The notes beneath the pieces are model-generated. The model did not search any database. It was not told the origin of the DNA and worked only from the letters and a program-made list of their open reading frames with translations. The translations under genes and the position numbers were made by a program. A stretch of 58,583 bases of DNA from Prorocentrum cordatum (taxonomy: Eukaryota; Sar; Dinophyceae; Prorocentrales; Prorocentraceae): assembly GCA_963575745.1 (NCBI GenBank), contig CAUYUJ010005779.1, positions 1 through 58,583 on the forward strand, written 5' to 3'. Shown one piece after another: positions 45,203-53,365 of the stretch (positions within the stretch are counted from its first letter, which is position 1; the number at the start of each line of letters is the position of its first letter).

Positions 45203-48200
45203 GCATGCAGGGGTATCTGAGGATGCGTGCTGACATGCAGCTTTTGGCTCATCGCTCGCGCCGCCCGCCAGGCCTCGCCATCATGTGGCGCCTTGCCTGC
45301 AGCCTGGCCCTCCCCTCGCTCGCTGGAGCACACCCGTCTTCAGGCGGTGCGCCCCAGCATGGAGGTGAGGTTTTCCTGCGACACGCTGAACGTGGGACTC
45401 TTTTCTACCTTTACGATGACAGCATCTACAAGTACGATCACTGCACCATTTTGGACCCGATCGTGAACAGCACCGTAGCCGCGGGTCCGTGCGGCAACGG
45501 ACCGCTGGGCGCCATCGTGAGCGCATACACGCCCTTGTCAACTACGACACATGCATCGAAATCCACCCCCAGCGTGGCCTCGACTGCGGTGCAGCAGATC
45601 CTTGACGGGGACGTTGATATAGGCCAGGCACACAGTGGCGGCTTCAGCCCCGCTGTCGTGCCCCGCTATTGCCCCACGGGTCTCACCACCCCCCTGTGCG
45701 CTAGGGGCGAACCCGAGGAGGACCCTGCTTTCTGGCACCTGATGACGATCCGTGCCCGGCTCATACCGCGTGCTGCGGCGTGGGCACCAGGTGAGGACCA
45801 CCAGGACGTGTTCTGGGCATGGCTCGAGGACTGCGTCCCGTACATCCTGGCGACGCTTCATCTGCCACAGTACGATCACCTCTTCCAGGAGGATTCTGAG
45901 GACACAACCGACGCCCTGCGCCAGCTCACCGCGCTCGACATGTGCGAGGACATCTGGTATAGAGCGGGCCTCGACAGACAGCGCACAAACCGCAACCTCA
46001 CTCTTATCCAAGGCAGCCGCGAGTATTCCACCCGTTACTTTGGCCTCCTTCTGGAATACCAGGGTGCTCGTGCCCAGCTTGTCGGCCCAGAAGCTTTCAC
46101 GGCACCTTTGCCGCCATACCTCTCACGGGCCCACGCCTTACTACCAAGAGGCCTTCCTCCACCCGACCAAGACGCCCTGGCGTACCTCGCCGATGCGATC
46201 CTGCACCACCCGACAGACATGCAGCCGCTTGTGGAGGCAGAGCTCGCCGCGGCACCGATGGAACAGCTTCACCCACCACCGCCAGCTGGCCTCGTCCAGA
46301 ACGCCACGGGTGGCCAGGCCGCAGACGACCCCGTACCATGGTTGCCTCAGCACATCGCGGCCAGCGACATCAGCGACACACCCCTGGACTCATTCCACGC
46401 GTCGGACGATATCAGCAACATATCCCAGGGCTCGGTCCACGTGGACGATAGCCAGGACGACATGGAAACCCAGGATCGCGACGGCACAACACCACCAGGC
46501 GACACGGCCCAGCGTGACCGCGACAGTGAACCCCACTTAGGGCACACCTCGTCGCACAGCAGTCCGCCCCACAACTCGGCTCAGGCAGACCCCTGCGCAC
46601 AGCTCAACGACGCTGAAGGCGTCACTGCCGCCGACGCGACAAGCCATACCACTGCATCGCCAGCCCATGCCAGTCCTTGCAGTGGCGGCTTCAGCCCCGC
46701 TGCAGCACTGGCTAGACCTGGACATCCCCAGACCGCAGGTGGCAGCACCACGCCCTACACCTCTCTACACCGTGACAACGTGACTGACTCCAACCCCAGT
46801 GTCATTGGCCACTGGCAGGCCGACATCGACAACGCCCCCATTGATGATGAGTACCCAGATGCCAGCGGTTCCCACGAGCCCCAGCACAGCGCAGCGGCAT
46901 CACGACATTGTGGCTGCCTCATCTGCCTCTTTGTGGCCACGTACGCCATCGTGATAGCAATGCCGTACAAGGACCAGATCGATGGGTACTTGCCGACACC
47001 GAGCCGAGACCCCAGCTACCGACAACGACGACGACGCAAAGCGACGGCACCAGGCCCATCGGTGCCCACCACATCCCGACGCACAACGACATACAACGTC
47101 ACGTCCGCATTGTGGGCCACTCTCAAATGGACCAGCGTCAAACTCAGAGATAGCGTCTCGGGCGGAGCCACCGCAGTCGGGGTCGGCCTCGGGGGTGTCC
47201 TGAAATGGGCCAGCGGCAAGCTCGGGGCTATTGCCACGGGCGGAGTCGTGTGTGGTCTTCTACTCGTCAGTGCCAAACTTCTTGCTCAGGGAGCTGTCGG
47301 ACACGTAGGAGCCCGCATCTGTGCGCGGGCCCTGGACTCATCCACAGCCCAGTGGTGCCTCCGCTGTTGCCAACCGAGCAGGAGGCCGCGTGATGAGGCC
47401 ACATACACAATGCCGTGCACGCTCGCCGACGAACACGACGACCAGCACGTGCACGCACTCCGACATCCGCTGCTGCAGGAACACTACGCCGCAGCAGTTG
47501 CCGCCGCAGTCGCCGATGTCACTACCGCCACCACCGCCGCCATCGTCGAAGTCACTGCCGCCGTATCGCGAGCCTCGTCTGTCACACCAAGATCGACCAG
47601 CCCGTCTCCACGAGACGGCTCCAAAAGCGGCGCGGCATACGGTAACCTACCGACTAACGAGGATGCCACAGCACACGGCAGCGACACCGAGGCAAGGGAA
47701 ACACGTGAGTGCACCCACGATAGCCCGTGGTCCATCTTCCGACATGCTGATGCTCGTGGTTCCTCCCCCGACGCGGACACCCAACCACCACGACGGCGAG
47801 CACGCTATGCATCGCCCGACAGGCCCCAGGCGCCTTCAGGCCCTGGTATGCCTTACACAGCCCTCAAGCCACCGACACGCAACTTACGCAACACTATCCA
47901 GCGCGACCCAGCGGTCCCTGTGCCGCCGAAGAGCATACTTAACGCCCTGTATCAAAACGGCTTTGCGCTTGGTAACAGTGGCGTGTCTACAGAGGACATC
48001 AAAGACGCTCTGCGACTCCACGACCATCCTCGATTTACCATGATCCAACACTCCAAGCGCTGGGGCCGTGGACGGACATCATGCAGAGGCCCCCGAACCG
48101 CCTCACTTGGGTGCTGGAAGACTCGGGCGGGAACTCAGGCGAGACAATCTTCCCATACCTCACGTGGGACCTCCGCCAACCCACCACCGACGCGCCCACT

Positions 48201-48477
48201 GTCTTCTGGCATGGGACCCGCGGCGACCTTGCGGCCCGTCTTGCTGCCAGTGGAGGGCACCTCTTGCCAGGTCCCCGCCGTGAAGCGAAGGGCCGAACTG
48301 GCACCAACGTTGGCCGCACGTACGCGAGCGTGCACCCTTCGCTGGCCGCGTGGTACGCAATGCCGCCCCACCCGCCCTACAGTCTCGAAGACGACACCCT
48401 CGCGTGGGGACCCATCGCACTCTGGATGTGCGAGGCCACCCAACCACCGCGCGGGGAAAACAGGCACAACTTCGTGA
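45193..48477 (+). CDS. LINE second ORF: signal-like segment, globular domain and membrane segments
   Basis: First ATG at 45193 (the frame is open from 45022). Near residue 31 a signal-like sequence occurs (MWRLACSLALPSLAGA), preceded by basic residues; an alternative ATG at 45283 would put it at the N-terminus. A Cys-containing globular region follows (FLRHAERGTLFYLYDDSIYK, HCTILDPIVNSTVAAGPCGN) and an acidic Asp/Ser-rich stretch. Two membrane-like segments come next (GCLICLFVATYAIVIAMPY at 46909-46968; VVCGLLLVSAKLLAQGAVG at about 47245-47300), then a Thr/Ala-rich tail. Sense passes to the next frame near 48065 (SKRWG then PWTDIMQRPP, a -1 shift at GGGG). Membrane proteins are unusual in LINEs. 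Three hairpin copies lie inside. Confidence 0.65.
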   Translation: MYMSMQGYLRMRADMQLLAHRSRRPPGLAIMWRLACSLALPSLAGAHPSSGGAPQHGGEVFLRHAERGTLFYLYDDSIYKYDHCTILDPIVNSTVAAGPCGNGPLGAIVSAYTPLSTTTHASKSTPSVASTAVQQILDGDVDIGQAHSGGFSPAVVPRYCPTGLTTPLCARGEPEEDPAFWHLMTIRARLIPRAAAWAPGEDHQDVFWAWLEDCVPYILATLHLPQYDHLFQEDSEDTTDALRQLTALDMCEDIWYRAGLDRQRTNRNLTLIQGSREYSTRYFGLLLEYQGARAQLVGPEAFTAPLPPYLSRAHALLPRGLPPPDQDALAYLADAILHHPTDMQPLVEAELAAAPMEQLHPPPPAGLVQNATGGQAADDPVPWLPQHIAASDISDTPLDSFHASDDISNISQGSVHVDDSQDDMETQDRDGTTPPGDTAQRDRDSEPHLGHTSSHSSPPHNSAQADPCAQLNDAEGVTAADATSHTTASPAHASPCSGGFSPAAALARPGHPQTAGGSTTPYTSLHRDNVTDSNPSVIGHWQADIDNAPIDDEYPDASGSHEPQHSAAASRHCGCLICLFVATYAIVIAMPYKDQIDGYLPTPSRDPSYRQRRRRKATAPGPSVPTTSRRTTTYNVTSALWATLKWTSVKLRDSVSGGATAVGVGLGGVLKWASGKLGAIATGGVVCGLLLVSAKLLAQGAVGHVGARICARALDSSTAQWCLRCCQPSRRPRDEATYTMPCTLADEHDDQHVHALRHPLLQEHYAAAVAAAVADVTTATTAAIVEVTAAVSRASSVTPRSTSPSPRDGSKSGAAYGNLPTNEDATAHGSDTEARETRECTHDSPWSIFRHADARGSSPDADTQPPRRRARYASPDRPQAPSGPGMPYTALKPPTRNLRNTIQRDPAVPVPPKSILNALYQNGFALGNSGVSTEDIKDALRLHDHPRFTMIQHSKRWGRGRTSCRGPRTASLGCWKTRAGTQARQSSHTSRGTSANPPPTRPLSSGMGPAATLRPVLLPVEGTSCQVPAVKRRAELAPTLAARTRACTLRWPRGTQCRPTRPTVSKTTPSRGDPSHSGCARPPNHRAGKTGTTS
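45331..45349 (+). repeat. LINE hairpin copy 2 (variant)
   Basis: Arms CACC and GGTG, bulged C 45335, stem GTC/GGC with one T.G, loop TTCA. Read as PSSGG. Confidence 0.6.
45627..45662 (+). repeat. LINE hairpin copy 3
   Basis: Arms GGCACACAGTGG and CCGCTGTCGTGCC pair with one bulged C on the right. Bulged C 45639, stem GGC/GCC, loop TTCA. Read as GGFSP. Confidence 0.85.
46677..46705 (+). repeat. LINE hairpin copy 4
   Basis: Arms TTGCAGTGG and CCGCTGCAG pair over 9 bp with two wobbles. Bulged C 46686, stem GGC/GCC, loop TTCA. Read as GGFSP. Confidence 0.85.
47826..47846 (+). repeat. LINE hairpin copy 5 (inner stem flipped)
   Basis: Arms CCAGG and CCTGG, bulged C 47831, stem GCC/GGC, loop TTCA. 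Read as APSGP. Confidence 0.8.
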
Positions 48478-51400
48478 AAGGGGAGGCCCACGGAGCGCGC
48501 CTCATTTACCCTCGGGTCCTGAGCCTCCTCATCCGCATGGACTGGTGCGCCCCCACAGAAGCTGCTTCCAGGTGCCGTGCCCTACCACACGCCTATGGCA
48601 TGGGCGACTGCGCGCACGCCCTTCACATCGCTGGCTACGATCATCCAGATCTCCGTGAGGCGGCTGAAGCTCACGACCAGGAAGCTAGCACCAGGCGCAG
48701 ACCAGCCATCGCGGCAGCGTGGCCACCGCCGCAGGCACTATACTCGCCAGAGGCAGCGCGAGTATGGGCCAAACAGCACTACGACACGGAAGCAGCCACC
48801 AGGGATGACCCTAACCAGCCCCGCCCACGCGTCTCGCTTCACATGCTCCAGCTGGACCCGAAACCACTCATCGACCTGGTGTACACTGGCTTGCAAGCTG
48901 TCCCCGTGCGGGGGCATCCTGACGCACGCGGGTCGCGCCCCAGCGGCTCCAGCCCTGGGGCCGCGTCGGGCCCACCACGCACTTACAAGTCAGGCACAGC
49001 CCTGGCGCACAGTCCAGACCGCTCATCGACGTCATCAGGAGCCGACGAACGCCGTACGCCTTCCCTCATCAGCGCGGCCGCCGCCCTCGCCCGAGGCCGT
49101 GCCCGCCCACGGCGATCTGCCTCTCGCTCGTCACGACAGAGTGGCGGAAATTCCACCTCAGACAACAGTGGCATCGAGACGTGGGAGCACATTGTGACGG
49201 AAGAGGAGCCGACTGCCTACCACGTCCTCGCCTACCACGTCCGTGATGTGCGGACCCGTGTCAATGCCCCTGGCATCGAGGTCTGGCTTGACCCTGGTGA
49301 TCACCACGACGGCGCCTACTTACCGTGGGGGACGACAGTCATGGGCCACCGCGTTATAGACCCTGCGGTGGCGGGGCGGGACGGCTGGGTCATCCTCCAC
49401 CACGACCACGGCGACACCACTACTAAGCTCTGGGCACCGACCCAAGTCCACGTCAAAGCGGACGACACCTGGCGCACCGTCATGGTACCAGCGGACATGG
49501 GGCCCCAGTGGATCAGGTGCCACGCCGAGGACGCTCGCCTCCCCGCCGAGGTTGTCCGCACTACAGGCCAATCCTGGTTTGCTGACGTCTGGCCTTTGTG
49601 GGATCGCCCGCGACCCCACCCAGACGACCCAGGCACAAACGAGCATGCGCTCCCGCTTCTACCAGGACGCTGGTCTTGCCTACAGTGTCGATTCCAATGC
49701 TGTCAGTACTGTGCGGCTCGCCGCAACACGCAGCTCGGCACCTCGGGCCAACCAACGTGCCCAGACTGCGGCCGCAGCGGACTGCGTACACTCATGGACT
49801 GGTCCACGGACTACTCGTGCAACAGTTGGACGTGTGCATACAGCACCAACAACAGGGACTCCGACACATGCTGCCTGTCCAGCAGGTGCCCCCATCCCCC
49901 CAGTCCACACAGCCTGCTCGACGTCCGTGCCACAGGGATGCCGCCGCACATCCTTGCCCGCCAATTCGGCAACGCGCCAGCCCTCCACGACCTTAAGGAA
50001 CCCCCCCGAGCGCCTTCAGGCCCCGGGGGGGAACCTCCACAACCAGGGCAAGCAGGTTACCAGGGTCAATGGTACTTCCCACCGCAGCCGCGGCGCGTCC
50101 CCAGGCAGGGACTGCCTGACGGCACAAGGCGGCCACCTGGGTTCACAGGAACGGGGATGCCCGAAGAACCTTTCCCCGACCAACCTCTTTGGAGGGAAGG
50201 CTACGTGCTCTTCGGCCCCCACCAGGCCCTCAAGGAGGAATTCACCTTCAACAAGACGGTCCGCCGACCCTACTCCCTAGCCATCACCAACATGTACAGG
50301 GACCGTGTCACGGTCAGGACCGTCTGCGAGTCGATCGCCGAGCGCATCCACACTACCCGCACCCGCTGGCGAGATGTGGTACTGTACTGGGACGCCGAGG
50401 GTGGTCCTGGGCCTCAAGCCCTCGACTACGACATGCGACTCTGCGACGCCATGGTGAGCCGTGCCACGACCGAAGCCGAGCTAAACCACGACCGCAGCAA
50501 CCGTGGTAGTTTCTGCCTCTATGGACCAGCGCACCAGCGAGCCGTCAACATCACGGCGATCTCCGAGCCGCAGAACATCGACTACATGGAGCATGTGCGG
50601 CGATACTCACCCGTAGGGGGGACCTACCCTGACCACGCCTTCGAGCACGTCTATCGGGGCTGGCAGCGGCCCGACGTGCCCACCATCCTCCCCGACACCC
50701 GCCCCCTCTCGAGAGCCGACTGGCAGCGACATCAACAGCACCAGCAGCGCATTCAGCAGCGCGACCAACGTGACGCAGGACAGCCGGGCACGCCACGCTA
50801 CCGCTCTCCCGCGCGAGTCCCGACAGGCGGAAACACGGCCTACGACGGGGTTGCCGCCTACTACCGTGGCCCCATAGGTGCCAGGCCCGCGGCTGCTGGA
50901 GCAGCCGCCTCCAGCTACGGCCACGCCCCCCACGCCAGGGTACACCCAGCGGTCATCGGCTACCCGCGTGCACCCGTGCAGGCCCTCCCAAGGGCCACCT
51001 CGCCCGTGCCAGGGTCCACGCGCGCCTGGGGCCATTACTCAGGCCGACATGATGGCACCTCCAGCAACCAGCCCGCAGTGATAACCCCTGCGGCTTCAGC
51101 CCAGGGGGCTGCAACAAACCGTGGCAGGACTGGGCGCCCCGAAGGATGGCGTGATGCGAACGTGCGCGCTTGGCAACCGCGCCAGCACACGCCCCCGCCA
51201 AACGTGGCTGCAGCACTGCGCCCTGCCCAGGCAAAACCTGCCCCACCTGAGCGGGAGAGGCAGCCGCTTGCCCCGCTCGTCCTCACGCACATCCAGGCGC
51301 ATCACAGCGCCTCCCCGCGGCACAGCGAGGGAAGCGCCCACCACGTCAGCCCCCGCCCCGACGCTGTCGACCCTGACCAGGCCACAGCCACGGCGGAGGG

Positions 51401-52904
51401 CGGCACAAGCGCCTCTCGCCAGCCCAGCCCATCACCCTGCGCGGCGCCGATCCGATCCCCGAGCAGGGCGGATTCCGAGCGCGCTAATGCCCAGGCGACC
51501 TCGCCACGCGACCGCCACACGGGCGGGCGCGTCCCGCGCAGCAGGTCCTGCAGCCGCCACAGCTCACGCAAGGCCCCAGGGAGCTCCACGAGCTCGCCGC
51601 CTCGCGAGACTCAGGCTGATGGCCGAGCCCCCGAAGTGGTGCCACGCTTCGGTGCCAGCGTCATCGAACCTGGCCAGGTCGACCTCGAGCCGACGCCGTC
51701 CACGGACCACGAGCCGCCGCTGCCCACCCGCGTGATCGTCCCCATCGACGAGGCGCCAACCTTCGACCCGTTCAAGAACAAGTATCGTGTCAAGAACCTT
51801 GTGGCGGGTTTCGGCGGTGGCTCACCGCTCTCACCTCAGAGTCGGGGCGGAGCCCCCGCCACCTCAGCCGCTGCCGCGGCAGCGGCGGCCCCGCGGGGAA
51901 TCAGCCCTGTCCGCAACGTGGGCCTCACGGCAGCGGGCATGGACGAGGCCCAGCGCCAGGCCTCCGACCGTGCTGCTCGAGCTGTTCCACCAGAAGCTGC
52001 TCATCAAGATACTGACGGGGCGGGCGCGCCACCGCAGGACGGACCAGCGGTGTCGCGTGCGCAGTATATGCGCGTGCGTTGTGCCGCTGCCGCGCCTAGC
52101 CGCCGCCGCTGGTTCGCTTTTGCTTTTGTGTTCGGCAGGACGGATCGAGGAGTCGCCTCCCTCTCCCTCTGCTGCCGTCTCACCTCTCCTCCCCTCGTCC
52201 CCTATGGTACTGGAGTGAGGAGGATTTTTCGAGACAGTTTTACTGACGTTTATGAACCCCCCCTGGCGCAGTGCCGACCATGTCCCGCCTATACTTCTGG
52301 CCTGACGGCGGCTTCAGCCCCGGTCAAGCTAATCCATAGGAACGCCATGAGCTCCTACTGTGGCCAAGCCTTCTACCTGGGCGAGGGTCAGGCTGACCTT
52401 CACCGTGCGGGGCGTGCAAACCCCAGCTCCACCGATGGAGACGGGCCAGGTCGCTCCATACACCTCGTCAGCCTTAACATCACCAGTCTCTCAGCGAATT
52501 GGCCAACCATCACCGCTCTTGGTGTCGACCACAACGCCGCAGTCATAGCACTGCAGGAGACCCGACATGCCAAGCCGACCAGACAAGCCATCGCTACCAG
52601 CGCCGCCAATCCACACCACGGGGGATACCACGCCAGTCTTGGACCTGACCTGATCTGGCGCGAGCCCAGCGCAGAGCTGCCCACGGCGGCACAGACCACA
52701 CCGTCGTGGGCAACACTGGCGCCTCGGGAGGGGTCGCCATCCTCTCTAAGGATGCCATTGTCGACTCCACTGTCGACGACACTGCGCCCTGTATCGTCGC
52801 CCTCAAGGCCAAGAAAAGATGGCACGAGGTCTTTCTCCCGCTCTGCACTCAGCACCGCCGCAGGCGGCGACGAAACAACCACGGGCCCGCGGGGATCTAC
52901 ATAG
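48081..52904 (+). CDS. LINE ORF2 first part: ART-like domain, Cys-rich region, start of APE endonuclease
   Basis: ATG at 48081, sense probably entering from the previous frame. Residues 41-95 read FWHGTRGDLAARLAASGG, then GRTYASVHPSLAAWYA. A WHGT motif followed by a Tyr in an x-Y-x-S/A strand about 37 residues on is the pattern of the ADP-ribosyltransferase/KptA fold (H44, Y81). A Cys-rich stretch (WSCLQCRFQCCQYCAARR, TCPDCGRSG) lies near 49670-49780, then a globular region (VLFGPHQALKEEFTFNKTVR, WRDVVLYWDAEGG) and a long disordered Ser/Pro/Arg linker. The endonuclease starts at about 52455: IHLVSLNITSLSANWPTITA and AALQETRH-like ALQETRHAKP, with the catalytic Glu at 52557. Frame changes by -1 near 52685. 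Four hairpins inside. Confidence 0.65.
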   Translation: MQRPPNRLTWVLEDSGGNSGETIFPYLTWDLRQPTTDAPTVFWHGTRGDLAARLAASGGHLLPGPRREAKGRTGTNVGRTYASVHPSLAAWYAMPPHPPYSLEDDTLAWGPIALWMCEATQPPRGENRHNFVKGEAHGARLIYPRVLSLLIRMDWCAPTEAASRCRALPHAYGMGDCAHALHIAGYDHPDLREAAEAHDQEASTRRRPAIAAAWPPPQALYSPEAARVWAKQHYDTEAATRDDPNQPRPRVSLHMLQLDPKPLIDLVYTGLQAVPVRGHPDARGSRPSGSSPGAASGPPRTYKSGTALAHSPDRSSTSSGADERRTPSLISAAAALARGRARPRRSASRSSRQSGGNSTSDNSGIETWEHIVTEEEPTAYHVLAYHVRDVRTRVNAPGIEVWLDPGDHHDGAYLPWGTTVMGHRVIDPAVAGRDGWVILHHDHGDTTTKLWAPTQVHVKADDTWRTVMVPADMGPQWIRCHAEDARLPAEVVRTTGQSWFADVWPLWDRPRPHPDDPGTNEHALPLLPGRWSCLQCRFQCCQYCAARRNTQLGTSGQPTCPDCGRSGLRTLMDWSTDYSCNSWTCAYSTNNRDSDTCCLSSRCPHPPSPHSLLDVRATGMPPHILARQFGNAPALHDLKEPPRAPSGPGGEPPQPGQAGYQGQWYFPPQPRRVPRQGLPDGTRRPPGFTGTGMPEEPFPDQPLWREGYVLFGPHQALKEEFTFNKTVRRPYSLAITNMYRDRVTVRTVCESIAERIHTTRTRWRDVVLYWDAEGGPGPQALDYDMRLCDAMVSRATTEAELNHDRSNRGSFCLYGPAHQRAVNITAISEPQNIDYMEHVRRYSPVGGTYPDHAFEHVYRGWQRPDVPTILPDTRPLSRADWQRHQQHQQRIQQRDQRDAGQPGTPRYRSPARVPTGGNTAYDGVAAYYRGPIGARPAAAGAAASSYGHAPHARVHPAVIGYPRAPVQALPRATSPVPGSTRAWGHYSGRHDGTSSNQPAVITPAASAQGAATNRGRTGRPEGWRDANVRAWQPRQHTPPPNVAAALRPAQAKPAPPERERQPLAPLVLTHIQAHHSASPRHSEGSAHHVSPRPDAVDPDQATATAEGGTSASRQPSPSPCAAPIRSPSRADSERANAQATSPRDRHTGGRVPRSRSCSRHSSRKAPGSSTSSPPRETQADGRAPEVVPRFGASVIEPGQVDLEPTPSTDHEPPLPTRVIVPIDEAPTFDPFKNKYRVKNLVAGFGGGSPLSPQSRGGAPATSAAAAAAAAPRGISPVRNVGLTAAGMDEAQRQASDRAARAVPPEAAHQDTDGAGAPPQDGPAVSRAQYMRVRCAAAAPSRRRWFAFAFVFGRTDRGVASLSLCCRLTSPPLVPYGTGVRRIFRDSFTDVYEPPLAQCRPCPAYTSGLTAASAPVKLIHRNAMSSYCGQAFYLGEGQADLHRAGRANPSSTDGDGPGRSIHLVSLNITSLSANWPTITALGVDHNAAVIALQETRHAKPTRQAIATSAANPHHGGYHASLGPDLIWREPSAELPTAAQTTPSWATLAPREGSPSSLRMPLSTPLSTTLRPVSSPSRPRKDGTRSFSRSALSTAAGGDETTTGPRGST
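48934..48965 (+). repeat. LINE hairpin copy 6 (TCCA loop)
   Basis: Arms CGCGCCCCAG and CTGGGGCCGCG pair with one bulged C on the right. Bulged C 48944, stem GGC/GCC, loop TCCA. Read as SGSSP. Confidence 0.85.
50001..50031 (+). repeat. LINE hairpin copy 7 (inner stem flipped)
   Basis: Arms CCCCCCCGAG and CCCGGGGGGG pair with one mismatch, bulged C 50011, stem GCC/GGC, loop TTCA. Read as APSGP. Confidence 0.85.
51085..51107 (+). repeat. LINE hairpin copy 8
   Basis: Arms CCCCTG and CAGGGG, bulged C 51091, stem GGC/GCC, loop TTCA. Read as PAASA. Confidence 0.85.
52303..52326 (+). repeat. LINE hairpin copy 9
   Basis: Arms TGACGG and CCGGTCA with one extra G on the right, bulged C 52309, stem GGC/GCC, loop TTCA. 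Read as TAASA. Confidence 0.8.
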
Positions 52905-53365
52905 CGAGCCTCTACGGGATTGCTGGAGGAGACAGCACAGCTCTTTTTCGGCTCGCTGACTGCGCCGCCGCTAGGGTCGGCTCAGCCCCCTATTTCATCT
53001 GCATGGACGCCAATACGAACATCGATGACAATCCACACCTTCTGCACATGTTGCAGCACGGATGGTTCAACGTCGCTGAGGGCACACCAGACCACACCAT
53101 GCACACATACGGCAATATCCCTGACTGGGACCGCGTCACCAAGTGCCCCCGCACTTCGCGCATCGATTATATCATTGCCAACCAAGCGGCGCGATCCCTT
53201 GTCACCGACTTCTGCTATCTACGCGACTTGCCAGCGAAGTCTCATGTTGGCCTGCAGGTCACGCTTGACCTCAGTCGCCTCGACCATACGGCCCGACGTC
53301 TTCTTGCCCCCACGCCCTACCCCCCGACGATGGAGCTCATGAGGGTCACGAACTGCAGGCACTAG
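52685..53365 (+). CDS. LINE APE/EEP endonuclease, C-terminal part
   Basis: A -1 change at about 52685 joins ELPT to GGTDHTVVGNTGASGGVAIL, the G-G-V-A-I-L strand of EEP nucleases. The remaining motifs follow in order: IYIASLYGIAGG, PYFICMDANTNIDD (D-x-N), CPRTSRIDYIIAN (S-R-I-D) and AKSHVGLQVTL (the usual S-D-H is S-H here, so the Asp is not in its standard place). This nuclease nicks target DNA in target-primed reverse transcription. At TACCCCCCGACG (about 53320) the frame changes again by -1. The sense goes on as DDGAHEGHELQALGTLIAGR into the RT block, so the stop at 53365 is not the protein end. Confidence 0.75.
   Translation, partial: GGTDHTVVGNTGASGGVAILSKDAIVDSTVDDTAPCIVALKAKKRWHEVFLPLCTQHRRRRRRNNHGPAGIYIASLYGIAGGDSTALFRLADCAAARVGSAPYFICMDANTNIDDNPHLLHMLQHGWFNVAEGTPDHTMHTYGNIPDWDRVTKCPRTSRIDYIIANQAARSLVTDFCYLRDLPAKSHVGLQVTLDLSRLDHTARRLLAPTPYPPTMELMRVTNCRH

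Noticed and set aside
48658-48677. Possible reverse-orientation LINE hairpin (GTGA, GC, TGAA, GC, TCAC)
   Set aside because: The inner stem is 2 bp and the bulge pattern does not fit; not counted with the 13.
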